This document shows positions 16,780 through 26,329 of a stretch of DNA of 36,368 nucleotides, in pieces (positions within the stretch are counted from its first letter, which is position 1; each line of letters opens with the position of its first letter). The notes beneath the pieces are model-generated. The model was not told the DNA's origin, searched no databases, and worked only from the letters and a program-made list of their open reading frames with translations. The stretch comes from Promethearchaeota archaeon (lineage in GTDB: Archaea; Asgardarchaeota; Lokiarchaeia; Sigyniarchaeales; SOKP01): assembly GCA_008080765.1 (NCBI GenBank), contig SHMU01000014.1:1-36368 (forward strand), in the 5' to 3' direction. Made by a program: the position numbers and the translations under genes.

Positions 16780-19023
16780 TTACACGAATAATTTTTCTCC
16801 TTCTTGTCTTTCAATTTTCTTGCGTTTCAGTTTATGACCAAATTCTTCATACCATTGGGTAATTTCAGGAGTAATAGAAGCGGGTACTGATTCTTTTGCT
16901 TTTTTAAAATGCTCCAAAAATACTTTCCGCGCCCGTATATTTTCTCGTAGTGCCTCCATTGCTGCTTCACGGCACCATGATTCAATATCTGCTCCTGAGA
17001 AATCATCGGTCATCTTTACTAAACCTTTTAAATCTTCAAGATTATTAGCCAATGGCATGCTTTTAGTAAAGATTTTTAGGATTGCTAAGCGTTCATTCGC
17101 ATCAGGAGGAGGGATATATAGAATTCTATCGATTCTTCCCGGACGTATTAATGCAGGGTCCAAAATATCGGGTCTATTAGTGGCGGCAATCACGATAATG
17201 TCTTTGGTGACCTCTAAACCGTCAAGTTCGGTTAAGAATTGGGAAAGTACTTTTTCTGTTACTCCAGAATCTGTGGTATAGCGCCCTCTACTGGGTGCAA
17301 TTGAATCAAATTCATCAAAAAATATGATACAAGGAGCTGCCATTTTAGCTTTTCGAAACACTTCTCGTATGGCTTTTTCACTTTCTCCTACCCATTTTGA
17401 GAGAAGTTCAGGTCCTTTTATCGAAATAAAATTGGCTTTACTTTCTGAGGCTACAGCTCGTGCTAAGAGTGTTTTACCACATCCAGGTGGTCCGTATAAT
17501 AAAATACCTCTGGGGGGTTTGATGCCCATTCTTTCGAATATTTTAGGATCGGAAATCGGCCAATCAACAGCTTCAATAAGTTTTTGTTTTTGTTCGTTTA
17601 AGCCACCTACTTCTTCCCAGCTTACATTGGGTATTTCAACAAACACCTCCCGAATGCCTGACGGCATTACTTCCTTTAAAGCTTGAGTAAAATCGTCTCG
17701 AGTGACTTGAATCTGTTCTAATAATTCTGGGTTTATCATCTCTGATTCTAAATTTATCTGTGGGAGATATCTTCGCAGAGCAGACATTGCAGCTTCTCTA
17801 CAGACCGCTGAAATATCAGCGCCAACAAATCCATGTGTTATTGTAGCAAATTCTTTAATTAATTTTTTTTTATTCTCAAGAGGCATGGTTCGGGTATGAA
17901 TTTGAAAGATCTCTCGCCGTCCCTTTTCATTGGGTACTTTTATTTCTATTTCACGGTCAAATCGTCCCGGTCGCCGCAAGGCAGAATCAAGACTATTCGG
18001 ACGATTAGTCGCTCCGATTACTATCACTCTACCTCTACTATGAAGTCCATCCATCAACGCAAGCAATTGAGCAACCACTCGACGTTCTACTTCTCCCGTT
18101 ACTGTCTCTCGCTTGGGGGCTATAGCGTCTATTTCATCTATAAAAATTATTGAGGGGCTCTCTTCTTCGGCTTCTATGAATATTTTTCTTAGTTTTTTCT
18201 CTGACTCCCCATAAAATTTACTCATAATTTCGGGACCATTAATTGAGATAAAATGAGCTTCACTTTCATTGGCTACGGCGCGGGCAAGAAGTGTTTTACC
18301 GCATCCCGGTGGTCCACGCAACAACACACCCTTTGGAGGATCAATACCCAATCGTTTAAATAAGGAGGGATGTCGAAGTGGTAATTCTACCATCTCTCGA
18401 ACTCTTTGGATTTCTTTGTCTAAGCCACCTACATCCTCATAGGTAACATAGGTAGCACCTTTCTCTTCTTCTTCAGTAATACGCTCACTGATGGTTAAAT
18501 TGGTGTCTTGTTTAATAATGCATACTCCTTTGGGTCGTAAATTGATTACTTTGAAAGTAATCTCTCTGCTAATTCCAATGGAAATTAGAATAATATCGTC
18601 TATGGTCACAGGATAATTATTAAGCTTCCTGCGGACGAATGTTTCAAACCGAGGGTTGCTCCGAATCTTTACATTAGCGGGTGCTAACACAACATTTCGT
18701 GCCGGTTCTGCATCCACTTTTCTTATCTCGATTGTATCATCAATACTGGAATTAGTATTCTTTCTGAGTCGTGAGTCGATCCTCACAATTCCCAATCCAT
18801 TATCTTGCGGATAGCTAGGCCACGCAATTCCTGCCGATTCTTTTTTACCCTTTATGGCAATTACATCGCCAGTTTGGATTGATAATCGCTCCATCGTTTC
18901 GGGATCAATTCGAATTATATTTCGTCCGATATCTCGTTTTTTCGCCTTTTGAATTCGGAGCGTAACGCTTTCTGAGGAATTACCCTCATTTTTATCATCA
19001 CCATTACCATTAGACGCATTCAT
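16780..19023 (-). CDS. cdc48: CDC48/VCP-type AAA+ ATPase
   Basis: CDC48 is a hexameric double-ring unfoldase that extracts proteins for degradation. The 747-residue product has the N-domain (about 20-190, beginning [20 protein letters not shown]) and two AAA modules. D1 has GPPGCGKT at about 237-244 and [16 protein letters not shown]2 has GPPGCGKT at about 510 and [15 protein letters not shown]. Both have arginine fingers in the RRPGRFDR and IRPGRIDR context. Length is normal for archaeal homologues. The tail KLFV is not a clear HbYX proteasome-docking motif. A TATA-like box lies about 30 bases upstream, so it is probably expressed on its own. Confidence 0.96.
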   Translation of the reverse strand: MNASNGNGDDKNEGNSSESVTLRIQKAKKRDIGRNIIRIDPETMERLSIQTGDVIAIKGKKESAGIAWPSYPQDNGLGIVRIDSRLRKNTNSSIDDTIEIRKVDAEPARNVVLAPANVKIRSNPRFETFVRRKLNNYPVTIDDIILISIGISREITFKVINLRPKGVCIIKQDTNLTISERITEEEEKGATYVTYEDVGGLDKEIQRVREMVELPLRHPSLFKRLGIDPPKGVLLRGPPGCGKTLLARAVANESEAHFISINGPEIMSKFYGESEKKLRKIFIEAEEESPSIIFIDEIDAIAPKRETVTGEVERRVVAQLLALMDGLHSRGRVIVIGATNRPNSLDSALRRPGRFDREIEIKVPNEKGRREIFQIHTRTMPLENKKKLIKEFATITHGFVGADISAVCREAAMSALRRYLPQINLESEMINPELLEQIQVTRDDFTQALKEVMPSGIREVFVEIPNVSWEEVGGLNEQKQKLIEAVDWPISDPKIFERMGIKPPRGILLYGPPGCGKTLLARAVASESKANFISIKGPELLSKWVGESEKAIREVFRKAKMAAPCIIFFDEFDSIAPSRGRYTTDSGVTEKVLSQFLTELDGLEVTKDIIVIAATNRPDILDPALIRPGRIDRILYIPPPDANERLAILKIFTKSMPLANNLEDLKGLVKMTDDFSGADIESWCREAAMEALRENIRARKVFLEHFKKAKESVPASITPEITQWYEEFGHKLKRKKIERQEGEKLFV

Positions 19024-19052
19024 GTTTGGTTTTAAGTAATAATCAGATGTTA

Positions 19053-19059
19053 TTATAAA
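19053..19059 (-). promoter_or_regulatory. TATA box of cdc48
   Basis: The minus strand reads TTTATAA 30-36 bases before the ATG, the spacing expected for a leaderless archaeal transcript. Confidence 0.5.
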
Positions 19060-19177
19060 TTATGTTTTAAGTTATATTTGAGCAAATATTTCCTTGAGTA
19101 AAAATTTTTGCTTTTAATTTTAAAATAATAAATTTAAAATAATGGAAAATATGTTGTTTTAGTTTACTTCTCCTCGA

Positions 19178-20224
19178 TTAAAAAAATTTATCCAAGGAGA
19201 CTTGGGCTGCCTTACTTGATATCTTTTTGAGTCTTTCTAGAGCATTATTTATCCTATTTTTTGAAAAATTATGTTCTTCCACCAGTAATTCTTTGATTTT
19301 TTCATATTGAGCATTTTTCCACTTCAAAGGAGGGAAATCATCCCTAACATTAGGATGTAAAAAGATTTGTTTTACTTGTTTTATTATTTCCATATCAATA
19401 TCAATTTTTTTTCCCGCAGCTTGTACGTTTTTGGATATAATAGTTTCAAGGCTTCCGTGTGTTGTAATTAAATCTAAAGCAGTTTTCTGACCAATTCCTT
19501 TAATGCCAGGATAGAAATCGGTTCCAATTAAAATACCCATATCAACAAGTTGTTCGCGTGTGATTTCAAATTTTTCTAAGAATTTCCAAAGAGAAATATA
19601 TTCAATATCGAGAGTAATGGAGGTGTTTTTTACCTTTTTACTTCTTTTAACAGCGAAATTTCGAAGGAGTCGATTTCCTCCAAACAGCAGCGTGTCGTAA
19701 TCTTGACTTGCGACTGCCCACGCATCGCCTTTCTGAACCATATAAGCAGATTGTGCCTCTCCTTCAGAAGGAGCTTGAATAATAGGAATACCAAAATATT
19801 CAATTAATTTTTTACTTTCTTCAATCATCTCAGAAGTGAGTTTAGAGGTCATTTGAGCGTATTTTTTAGCTTCTACAATATCACCTTTTTCTCGTGCCTC
19901 AATCATTTTTTCTTTTGCCTCTCTTTTCACCTCTCTGCGCTTTTCGATGGTTTCTAATTTAAGTGTAGAGGGTTCTCCATCAAAAACAAAAACTGGTTTT
20001 ATATTTTGTTCAAGAAAGTTAATAGTTCTATAGAAAAGTCCCGAAAGGTGGGAAGTCACATTTCCTTGATAATCCTTTAATGGTGTCCCGTCTCTTTGTC
20101 GAATAATGGCAAGAAACTGATATAATGTATTGAAGGCATCTATTGAAATCACTCGGTTATATAAATTTTCAAAGGTGACGTTACGTTTTACCTCTTTAAC
20201 CAAGCCATTTATTTTTATTCCCAT
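19178..20224 (-). CDS. fen: Flap endonuclease 1 (FEN1)
   Basis: FEN1 removes 5' flaps in Okazaki-fragment maturation and base-excision repair. The 348-residue protein keeps the N-terminal VISIDAFNTLYQFLA, PVFVFDGEP, the internal APSEGEAQSAYM and SQDYDTLLFG acidic clusters, and GTDFYPGIKGIGQKTAL (helix-hairpin-helix metal site). These supply the two-metal site. The last eight residues, QVSLDKFF, are a perfect PCNA-interacting (PIP) box. Length agrees with archaeal FEN1. It follows the Nob1-like gene by 67 bases on the same strand. Confidence 0.96.
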   Translation of the reverse strand: MGIKINGLVKEVKRNVTFENLYNRVISIDAFNTLYQFLAIIRQRDGTPLKDYQGNVTSHLSGLFYRTINFLEQNIKPVFVFDGEPSTLKLETIEKRREVKREAKEKMIEAREKGDIVEAKKYAQMTSKLTSEMIEESKKLIEYFGIPIIQAPSEGEAQSAYMVQKGDAWAVASQDYDTLLFGGNRLLRNFAVKRSKKVKNTSITLDIEYISLWKFLEKFEITREQLVDMGILIGTDFYPGIKGIGQKTALDLITTHGSLETIISKNVQAAGKKIDIDMEIIKQVKQIFLHPNVRDDFPPLKWKNAQYEKIKELLVEEHNFSKNRINNALERLKKISSKAAQVSLDKFF

Positions 20225-20291
20225 TATTGATTTCTCCTTAATTCATTTAAAAAATTTCTATTTCTCAATATATGATTATCCATCGTCTTAT

Positions 20292-20846
20292 TTATGTACT
20301 CCTATTATTTTTCAGACTTTTGGGTCTTCTTTTAATTTTTGTGCCACATCGTTCGCATATATCCTCAGTTACCTCCTTTCTTTCATTACAAAAAGGGCAA
20401 AAGAATTCAAAGAAAATTTTCTTTTGAATGCCCTTCCTCTTCAAAGGAGAATATGCAATTAGTAACTCAGAACACACATTTTCCATAGAATAATCGTTTG
20501 TATAGAGAATTACTGGTTTCTTAGAAGTATCTTGCAACTCTAAAGTTAGGGCAATAAGCTTTATATCTACTCCAGATAATACTTTTAAATCATTCGTGAT
20601 TGTTGCTTTTTCTTTTACTTCATTGATATATTCTTCGCGAGGCTCCTTTAAGATCAGCTTTTTTATATCTTTGGCATAATGAATTCGAGTTAAGATGGTT
20701 CGATTTTTATTTTCATATCTTTCCACCATGATTTCATCAAGCACGCCGGGAACAGTATAAATCTTACCGGGAATAACATTAAAATCAAATCCTAATAGAA
20801 ATATATTTGTATCAAATACCAATACTCTGTTATGCTGAATTTTCAC
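20292..20846 (-). CDS. nob1: Nob1-type rRNA endonuclease (PIN domain plus zinc ribbon)
   Basis: Nob1 makes the final cut at the 3' end of small-subunit rRNA. The 184-residue protein has a PIN domain with the acidic residues D12 (FDTNIF), E38 (LDEIM), D94 (SGVDIKL) and D118 (YTNDYS). A zinc ribbon CPFC-x10-CERC lies at about 150-167, and a basic tail (KIKRRPKSLKNNR) follows. Length and order match archaeal Nob1. It lies between nadK and fen on the same strand. Confidence 0.85.
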   Translation of the reverse strand: MKIQHNRVLVFDTNIFLLGFDFNVIPGKIYTVPGVLDEIMVERYENKNRTILTRIHYAKDIKKLILKEPREEYINEVKEKATITNDLKVLSGVDIKLIALTLELQDTSKKPVILYTNDYSMENVCSELLIAYSPLKRKGIQKKIFFEFFCPFCNERKEVTEDICERCGTKIKRRPKSLKNNRST

Positions 20847-20948
20847 TTCTATTTACTTCCTTCTAATTGAGTAAGTTATCTTTTTGTTTGTGAAATAAGA
20901 TATCATAGATGTCTTCCTTTTTTTATATAACATAGGATCCAAATTCTA

Positions 20949-21860
20949 TTATTCCTCGGGGCTATCTTCCAAGGGTACTTTCAAATAACCGATGATCTTT
21001 TTCTTAAGGCGTGTAAAATAATTATGATTTAAATCATCGGAAAGTCGTATAAATTTGAATTTAGTATCCGCTTTTCGAATTTTGATGACACTACTGGGTT
21101 GGATTTCTTTAAATTCTTTTTGTCCATCAATGATAATCTTAGCATTTAATCGTGGTCGAAGTAATTCTATTTCTATCTCGGAATCAATAGGGACGATTAT
21201 AGGTTTCAAACCTGATCGTGCGAAAGGATTAAGGGTCGTTAATTGCATTATATCAATCGTAGGAAATACAATAGCTCCTCCTGCACTAAGATTATACGCG
21301 GTTGAACCAGTAGAAGTGGAAATTATTACTCCATCAGAATAACTCCGGCTTAAAAATACTCCGTTTATTTTCACCGCAATTTGCAAAACTTTTGAGCTTT
21401 TGGAGGAGATAATAAGAATTTCATTTAGAGCATTTCCTAATTTTATTTCCTCAGAATTTTTTTTTACAAGATAAGCAGTGATTTTTGAGACTTCTTCTAT
21501 GATAAATTCTCCCTTGATAACTTTCTCTAAATCTTTAAAAACTCGTTTTTGATTTGTTTCATCCAAAAAGCCAATTGATCCAATATTAACTCCCAAAACA
21601 GGTGGAGGATTTTCTTGATTGAGACTATTTGATACTCGCATAATACTTCCATCGCCGCCAACAACAATAACGCAATCTATTTCATCTGCTACTACCGTGC
21701 TCAAATCCTTTGCGTATAGTCCATCAAACTTTGGGGAAAGTCTGGTTTCCACAGATACCTCAATTCCTTTATCTCGTAAAAAATTAAAAATATTCCGGCT
21801 AAGATCCATGGCATTCTTTTTATCCATTCTGGAGGCGAGCAAGACCGTTGAGATTGTCAT
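20949..21860 (-). CDS. nadK: NAD kinase
   Basis: NAD kinase phosphorylates NAD to NADP with ATP or polyphosphate. The 303-residue protein has the GGDG motif (VVGGDGSIMR, about 67-76), VNIGSIGFLDE, and the C-terminal domain signature SYSDGVIISTSTGSTAYNLSAGG. Length is typical. It is the first gene of the nadK-nob1-fen series on the minus strand. It is divergent from aIF5A across about 160 AT-rich bases. Confidence 0.93.
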   Translation of the reverse strand: MTISTVLLASRMDKKNAMDLSRNIFNFLRDKGIEVSVETRLSPKFDGLYAKDLSTVVADEIDCVIVVGGDGSIMRVSNSLNQENPPPVLGVNIGSIGFLDETNQKRVFKDLEKVIKGEFIIEEVSKITAYLVKKNSEEIKLGNALNEILIISSKSSKVLQIAVKINGVFLSRSYSDGVIISTSTGSTAYNLSAGGAIVFPTIDIMQLTTLNPFARSGLKPIIVPIDSEIEIELLRPRLNAKIIIDGQKEFKEIQPSSVIKIRKADTKFKFIRLSDDLNHNYFTRLKKKIIGYLKVPLEDSPEE

Positions 21861-22022
21861 AATCCTTAAAATCTCTAAAAAATGTCACTTCAATTGTTTT
21901 ATTTAGTAAAATCAATACTCTAAGATAAATGGTAGATAAATTAGAAAAAACTAAAATACAATAATCATTTAATTACTAAAAAGAATTAGAAATAAGCATT
22001 TTTTAAGTATAGGTGATTAATT

Positions 22023-22454
22023 ATTTCCATAGAACGAAAAGAAATCCAGAAGCTTAAAGAAGGTAATTATATGATGGTGGAGGGTGAGCCTTGCATAATC
22101 AAAAGTACAGAGCGTTCAAAATCAGGTAAACACGGTCATGCTAAAGTGAGAATAGTATGTATCGGACTCTTTGATGATAAAAAGCGTTCTCTTACGTTTC
22201 CGAGTGGTGACCTCGTAGAAGTCCCAACCGTTGAGAAGGGGAATGCCCAAATAAGCTATATTGAAGATAGTGTTCTAAATATCATGGATCTCGAAACTTA
22301 TGAAAGTTTTGACGTGAAATGGCCGGAAGATGAAGAGATGAGAAAAAAGATCCAAGAATTACGAGAACATCCGGAAAAAATGGCTCAAAGTCAAGTAGAA
22401 TTCTGGAGATTTCCAGAAAATCGAGTCTTATTAAATAGAATCTATTCCAAATAA
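22023..22454 (+). CDS. eif5a: Translation initiation/elongation factor aIF5A
   Basis: aIF5A rescues stalled ribosomes and carries hypusine. The 127 residues from the first ATG (22071) start inside the conserved N-terminal region. Homologues begin about 15 residues before the G-D/E-P-C motif, which here is VEGEPC. The frame is open upstream to a stop at 22014 and encodes SIERKEIQKLKEGNY directly before the ATG, matching the expected KEGxY lead-in. No ATG, GTG or TTG occurs in that stretch, so ATT at 22023 is the likeliest start. The hypusine site SGKHGHAK is intact. The C-terminus is lysine- and glutamate-rich as usual. A sequencing error near the start is the main alternative. Confidence 0.85.
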   Translation: MSIERKEIQKLKEGNYMMVEGEPCIIKSTERSKSGKHGHAKVRIVCIGLFDDKKRSLTFPSGDLVEVPTVEKGNAQISYIEDSVLNIMDLETYESFDVKWPEDEEMRKKIQELREHPEKMAQSQVEFWRFPENRVLLNRIYSK

Positions 22455-22571
22455 TCTTTTTTTAGAAACATATCAATATAAGAAATACCTTATCTATCTT
22501 ATAGAGTTTACACAAATCTCTTATGTTTTCTTTATTATTATTTTAGATCGTTCTAAATTAATGCCGAACAA

Positions 22572-22580
22572 TACTTATAA
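22572..22580 (+). promoter_or_regulatory. TATA-like box upstream of SRP54
   Basis: The plus strand reads TACTTATAA about 70 bases before the srp54 ATG. This leaves a leader of about 40 bases, longer than for most genes here. Confidence 0.35.
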
Positions 22581-22649
22581 GTGTGAATTAATTTATTCTA
22601 CAAAAGAAACATATCATTTATTTGGAATCAAATCTAGATAAGAAAAAAA

Positions 22650-24026
22650 ATGGTTTTAGAAACTCTTGGAAGGAAGCTAGATCAAGCCATCCGTCGGATT
22701 CGCAGATTACCCAAAATCGATAAGGATGCCATAAATGCGCTCATTCAAGACCTTCAGCGAGCACTGATCAGTTCTGATGTCAAAGTAGAATTAGTTCTCG
22801 AAATGACGGAGAATATTAGGAAAAAAGGTATGAATACCGAGTTGCAGCGAGCAAAAAGAAAAGATTTCATTATAAAGTTGGTCCATGACGAGCTTATTGC
22901 TACCCTAGGGGGGCAGCCCGCCCCGATTCGAATAAAATCGGGTAAAAAAAATGTCATTCTCTTAGTAGGAATTCAAGGTTCCGGAAAAACAACAACCGTT
23001 GGAAAGCTAGCGAAATATTATAAGGGTAAGGGTTTGAAAGTGGCGGCAATTACCACAGATACCTGGAGACCTGGCGCCTACGAGCAGCTTCAGCAGCTCA
23101 CGCAACAGATAGATGTGGAATGTTTTGGAGATCCCGCTGAAAAAAATGCTGTAAAAATTGCTGTAAAGCAGGCAAAGAAAGCCCTTAATGAGGGATTTGA
23201 TTTATTAATTGTAGATACCGCAGGAAGACATAAAGAAGAGAAGGAATTAATGGAAGAGATGCAAAAAATAGAAAGAGCTTTAAAGCCCAACGAGGTCATG
23301 TTGGTAATTGATGGAACCTTGGGGCAACAAGCCTATTCTCAAGCAGAGGTCTTCTCAAACACGACAAAACTGGGAAGTATTATTGTCACAAAGCTTGATG
23401 GTACCGCAAAAGGTGGTGGTGCGCTTTCTGCGTGCGCAGCAACTAACGCCCCGATACGATTCATTGGAACCGGTGAGAAGATTGAGGATTTAGAACCCTT
23501 TGATCCCACTGATTTTGTTGGTACGCTCTTGGGAATCCCAAATATTCAAGGGTTAATTGAGAAAGTCCAGGAAGCTGAAGCCACTCCCGACCCCGAAATG
23601 ATCAAGCGGATGATGCATGGAAAATTTACCCTAGAAGATCTTTACGAGCAACTAAAAACTTTTAGGAAAGTGGGAAAGTTTAGAAATATTTTATCTATGA
23701 TGGGGGGTGGAAATATTCCCGAAGCGCTAAAGGAGGATGCAGAGAAAAATATTGAGAGATGGCGTGTGGTTTTAGATTCAATGACTTCTTTAGAGAAAGA
23801 AAATCCAAAAATCATCAAGAAGTCAAGAAAGCGGCGAATAAGTATCGGTTCAGGTACTGATTATTCCACCATTAACCGCATGCTCGACCAATATAATCAA
23901 ATGAAAAAGATGATGAAAAATTTCTTACAGCTAAGAAAGAAAGGAAAGGGAATGGGTGCCATGCCCGGAATGAACAAACAAATGGCTCAATTAATGGGTC
24001 GACTTGGTAAAGATTTTAAGTTTTAA
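22650..24026 (+). CDS. srp54: Signal recognition particle GTPase SRP54
   Basis: SRP54 binds signal peptides and 7S RNA and delivers ribosomes to the membrane receptor. The 458-residue protein has the N-domain helix bundle (1-95), then the GTPase: GIQGSGKTTTVGKLA (G1), TTDTWRPGAYEQL, DTAGRHKEEKEL (G3) and TKLDGTAKGGGAL (G4). The C-terminal M domain is methionine-rich (MLDQYNQMKKMMKNF, MGAMPGMNKQMAQLMGRL). Length agrees with archaeal SRP54. It is preceded by a 195-base AT-rich region with a TATA-like box. Confidence 0.97.
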   Translation: MVLETLGRKLDQAIRRIRRLPKIDKDAINALIQDLQRALISSDVKVELVLEMTENIRKKGMNTELQRAKRKDFIIKLVHDELIATLGGQPAPIRIKSGKKNVILLVGIQGSGKTTTVGKLAKYYKGKGLKVAAITTDTWRPGAYEQLQQLTQQIDVECFGDPAEKNAVKIAVKQAKKALNEGFDLLIVDTAGRHKEEKELMEEMQKIERALKPNEVMLVIDGTLGQQAYSQAEVFSNTTKLGSIIVTKLDGTAKGGGALSACAATNAPIRFIGTGEKIEDLEPFDPTDFVGTLLGIPNIQGLIEKVQEAEATPDPEMIKRMMHGKFTLEDLYEQLKTFRKVGKFRNILSMMGGGNIPEALKEDAEKNIERWRVVLDSMTSLEKENPKIIKKSRKRRISIGSGTDYSTINRMLDQYNQMKKMMKNFLQLRKKGKGMGAMPGMNKQMAQLMGRLGKDFKF

Positions 24027-24188
24027 TATAGATATGTCTGAGTTGCTCAATTCTTGGACCTAAATAATAATTCTCCTCAATTCATATTTTTAAGGAAATG
24101 AAAGAATTGGGAATGAACGCGTAGGATTGTTATATGCAGCATCAAGAATTAAAAATATATAGATGATCTACTTTATTATTACAGAATA

Positions 24189-24851
24189 ATGAGATTCTTA
24201 TTATTGAGCAAGGTGATTACAAATTATACTAAAAAAGATATCGATTGTGGTTTAGTTCCTCCTAAAATCTATGAAATATGTTGTTGTATAAGGGAAACAT
24301 TTTGTCTATCATATTCCATCAGAAAGAATAGTGATTTATTTCTCTATTTTGTTGAGGAGAAAATTGTAATTAAGTTTATTGGGACTCATTTGAGATATCT
24401 GGGACCCGATGAACGTTCCCAAGCGATTTTGTTACTTAAGGCTTTAAAAAAGCGAAATAAGGCAATCTCTACGAAGAAATGGATTAATTCCACACCAGGA
24501 ATCTATATAAAGCAATATGAAAATCATGATTCTTTTTTACTGGAATTTTTCGGGCAATATATGATGAATTTTTGTTATTATGTATCTTTTCGGAAGGGGA
24601 ATGTTGCTCAAAATGTTAATTTATTTCTTGATACTACACTTAATAATTTAGATCAAACGAGTGGGTTTATTTTTCCGTTATATCATCTATATGACAGTAA
24701 TCCAATCTTTTTTAATACCCTTCTTGATAATAAAACATTAAATCTAAAAGTAATTTATTTGACTAATATTCACTTAATTCAAGACAAGATCATATGTGTT
24801 AACCATTATTTGGACTGTCTAGAAGAGAATCTTAACAAAAATATTAAATAG
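24189..24851 (+). CDS. TrmY-like SPOUT protein (tRNA pseudouridine-54 N1-methyltransferase family), divergent
   Basis: TrmY methylates pseudouridine 54 in archaeal tRNA. The N-terminal half is clearly this family: MRFLLLSK..., IKFIGTHLRYLGPDERSQAI, LLKALKK and NSTPGIYI align with the usual IKFVGxxLxxxSPDER...LLKALKK...STPGIY. In the C-terminal half the SAM-binding loop, normally LGDHIG, reads FIFPLYHLYDSN here. The usual cysteine-bearing NHC segment is changed to ICVNHYLD. The 220-residue length is normal. It may bind RNA without methylating, or use an altered cofactor site. It lies nine bases before the dihydroorotase gene. Confidence 0.72.
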   Translation: MRFLLLSKVITNYTKKDIDCGLVPPKIYEICCCIRETFCLSYSIRKNSDLFLYFVEEKIVIKFIGTHLRYLGPDERSQAILLLKALKKRNKAISTKKWINSTPGIYIKQYENHDSFLLEFFGQYMMNFCYYVSFRKGNVAQNVNLFLDTTLNNLDQTSGFIFPLYHLYDSNPIFFNTLLDNKTLNLKVIYLTNIHLIQDKIICVNHYLDCLEENLNKNIK

Positions 24852-24860
24852 AGTAAAGGT

Positions 24861-26246
24861 ATGATCCTAAAGAATGGAAAATTTTATCAAAATGGATTTT
24901 TAATCGATGGTGCATTATTGATTGAAGGAGGGGTTATAAAAGAAACTATATCGGACCCTTCAAAACAGGATTTTGCCGATTTAAAAGATAAAAACGAAGA
25001 TGGAAGAATAATTGAGTGTAAGAATAAGATCATTTTGCCTGGAATTATTGACTGCCATACTCATCTGAGGGACATGAGTCAAGAACATAAAGAAACTTTT
25101 CGAACCGCAACAAAAGCGGCGGCTTTTTCTGGTATTACAACGGTATTTAATATGCCAAATACCGATCCTCCCGCAATTACCTCCTCGATTGTACAAAAAT
25201 GGATGAATAAAGCAAAGAATAACATTTATGTAGATGTGGGATTTATCGCGGGCATTCCCAAGCAATTAAACCCAGAAGAAATAAAAAATATAATCGATTT
25301 AGGTGTGGTTGGGTTTAAAATGTACCCCCATGAGTCCCTTAATGGATTAGATTGGACAATTAAAGGAAATATTCAATTACTGCTCCAAATCTCCTCTCGA
25401 TACAAGATAAGGATTTTTATCCATCCACAATGGCCAAGGAGTGCTACAGACACGAGGGAGCTTTTCGAGAATTATTTTTTTAGAGATTCTAATCTTTTAA
25501 AACTTCATGATAAGCTTTTTCCTTGCACATCTGAAACTCAATTTGTACAATATGTTTTAGAAAATTATGAAAACTTTATTAAAACTGACCATCTCTCTCC
25601 AGAGGAATATCCAATAGTTCATTTCTGTCATATTAGTTGTAAAGATAGTTATTCTCTTATAAAAAACATCTTGGTCAAAAGTCCTCACTATAAGATTAGT
25701 TATGAAGTAACTCCTCATCATATTTTTCTTTCTAATGAGATAAGCCTCTCCAAGGCGGCGGTCGGAAAGGTAATGCCTCCGTTGAGAGATTTAGGGGTAA
25801 AAGAGTTCTTTTACAGGGAGTTAAGGATGGGAAATCTCCTGATGATTGCAACCGATCATGCCCCTCATACATTAAAAGAGAAGGCAGCAGAATTCTTAGA
25901 CGCTCCTTCGGGATTTCCCGGATTAGAAACCTATCCATTATTATTTTTGCATGAAGTGACCAAGTATAAACTTTCATTAGTAAATTTTGTAAAAATTGCA
26001 TCAGAAAATCCGGCAAAAGTTTTTCATCTTCAAACTAAAGGTTTTATAGAAGAGGGATATGACGCTGATTTACTTATAATTGACAAATGTTCCGAATATA
26101 AGATTAATCCTTCCAGATTTCATAGCAAATCAAAAATATCACCTTATGAAGGGATGAAAACAAATATTGAGATTTGGAAGGTCTTTCTTAGAGGAATTGA
26201 AATAAATATCAAAGATAGAACGCCCATTGGAAAGATAATTTCATAG
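24861..26246 (+). CDS. pyrC: Dihydroorotase
   Basis: Dihydroorotase closes carbamoyl-aspartate to dihydroorotate in pyrimidine synthesis. The 461-residue type I enzyme shows all metal ligands: DCHTHLRD (about 64-71), VGFKMYPHE with the carboxylated lysine, a histidine in IFIHPQW, HFCHIS, and ATDHAPH. It also has the SGFPGLET loop of the family. It follows the TrmY-like gene by nine bases and is probably co-transcribed with it. No other pyr gene is in the window. Confidence 0.94.
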   Translation: MILKNGKFYQNGFLIDGALLIEGGVIKETISDPSKQDFADLKDKNEDGRIIECKNKIILPGIIDCHTHLRDMSQEHKETFRTATKAAAFSGITTVFNMPNTDPPAITSSIVQKWMNKAKNNIYVDVGFIAGIPKQLNPEEIKNIIDLGVVGFKMYPHESLNGLDWTIKGNIQLLLQISSRYKIRIFIHPQWPRSATDTRELFENYFFRDSNLLKLHDKLFPCTSETQFVQYVLENYENFIKTDHLSPEEYPIVHFCHISCKDSYSLIKNILVKSPHYKISYEVTPHHIFLSNEISLSKAAVGKVMPPLRDLGVKEFFYRELRMGNLLMIATDHAPHTLKEKAAEFLDAPSGFPGLETYPLLFLHEVTKYKLSLVNFVKIASENPAKVFHLQTKGFIEEGYDADLLIIDKCSEYKINPSRFHSKSKISPYEGMKTNIEIWKVFLRGIEINIKDRTPIGKIIS

Positions 26247-26294
26247 AGTAGTGTTTAAAGATGAGGTGAGGATTTATAAATTCTTTGAAAAACA

Positions 26295-26309
26295 TTTATT
26301 AAATAAAAA
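26295..26309 (+). promoter_or_regulatory. TATA-like box of the AMMECR1 gene
   Basis: ATTTATTAAATAAAA lies 22-35 bases before the ATG, which fits a leaderless transcript. Confidence 0.4.
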
Positions 26310-26329
26310 CTATACATTAAACTAGAACA

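Noticed and set aside
17057-18153. Plus-strand ORFs at 17057, 17324 and 17896
   Set aside because: They lie fully inside the well-supported cdc48 gene on the other strand and encode no recognisable motifs; they are shadows.
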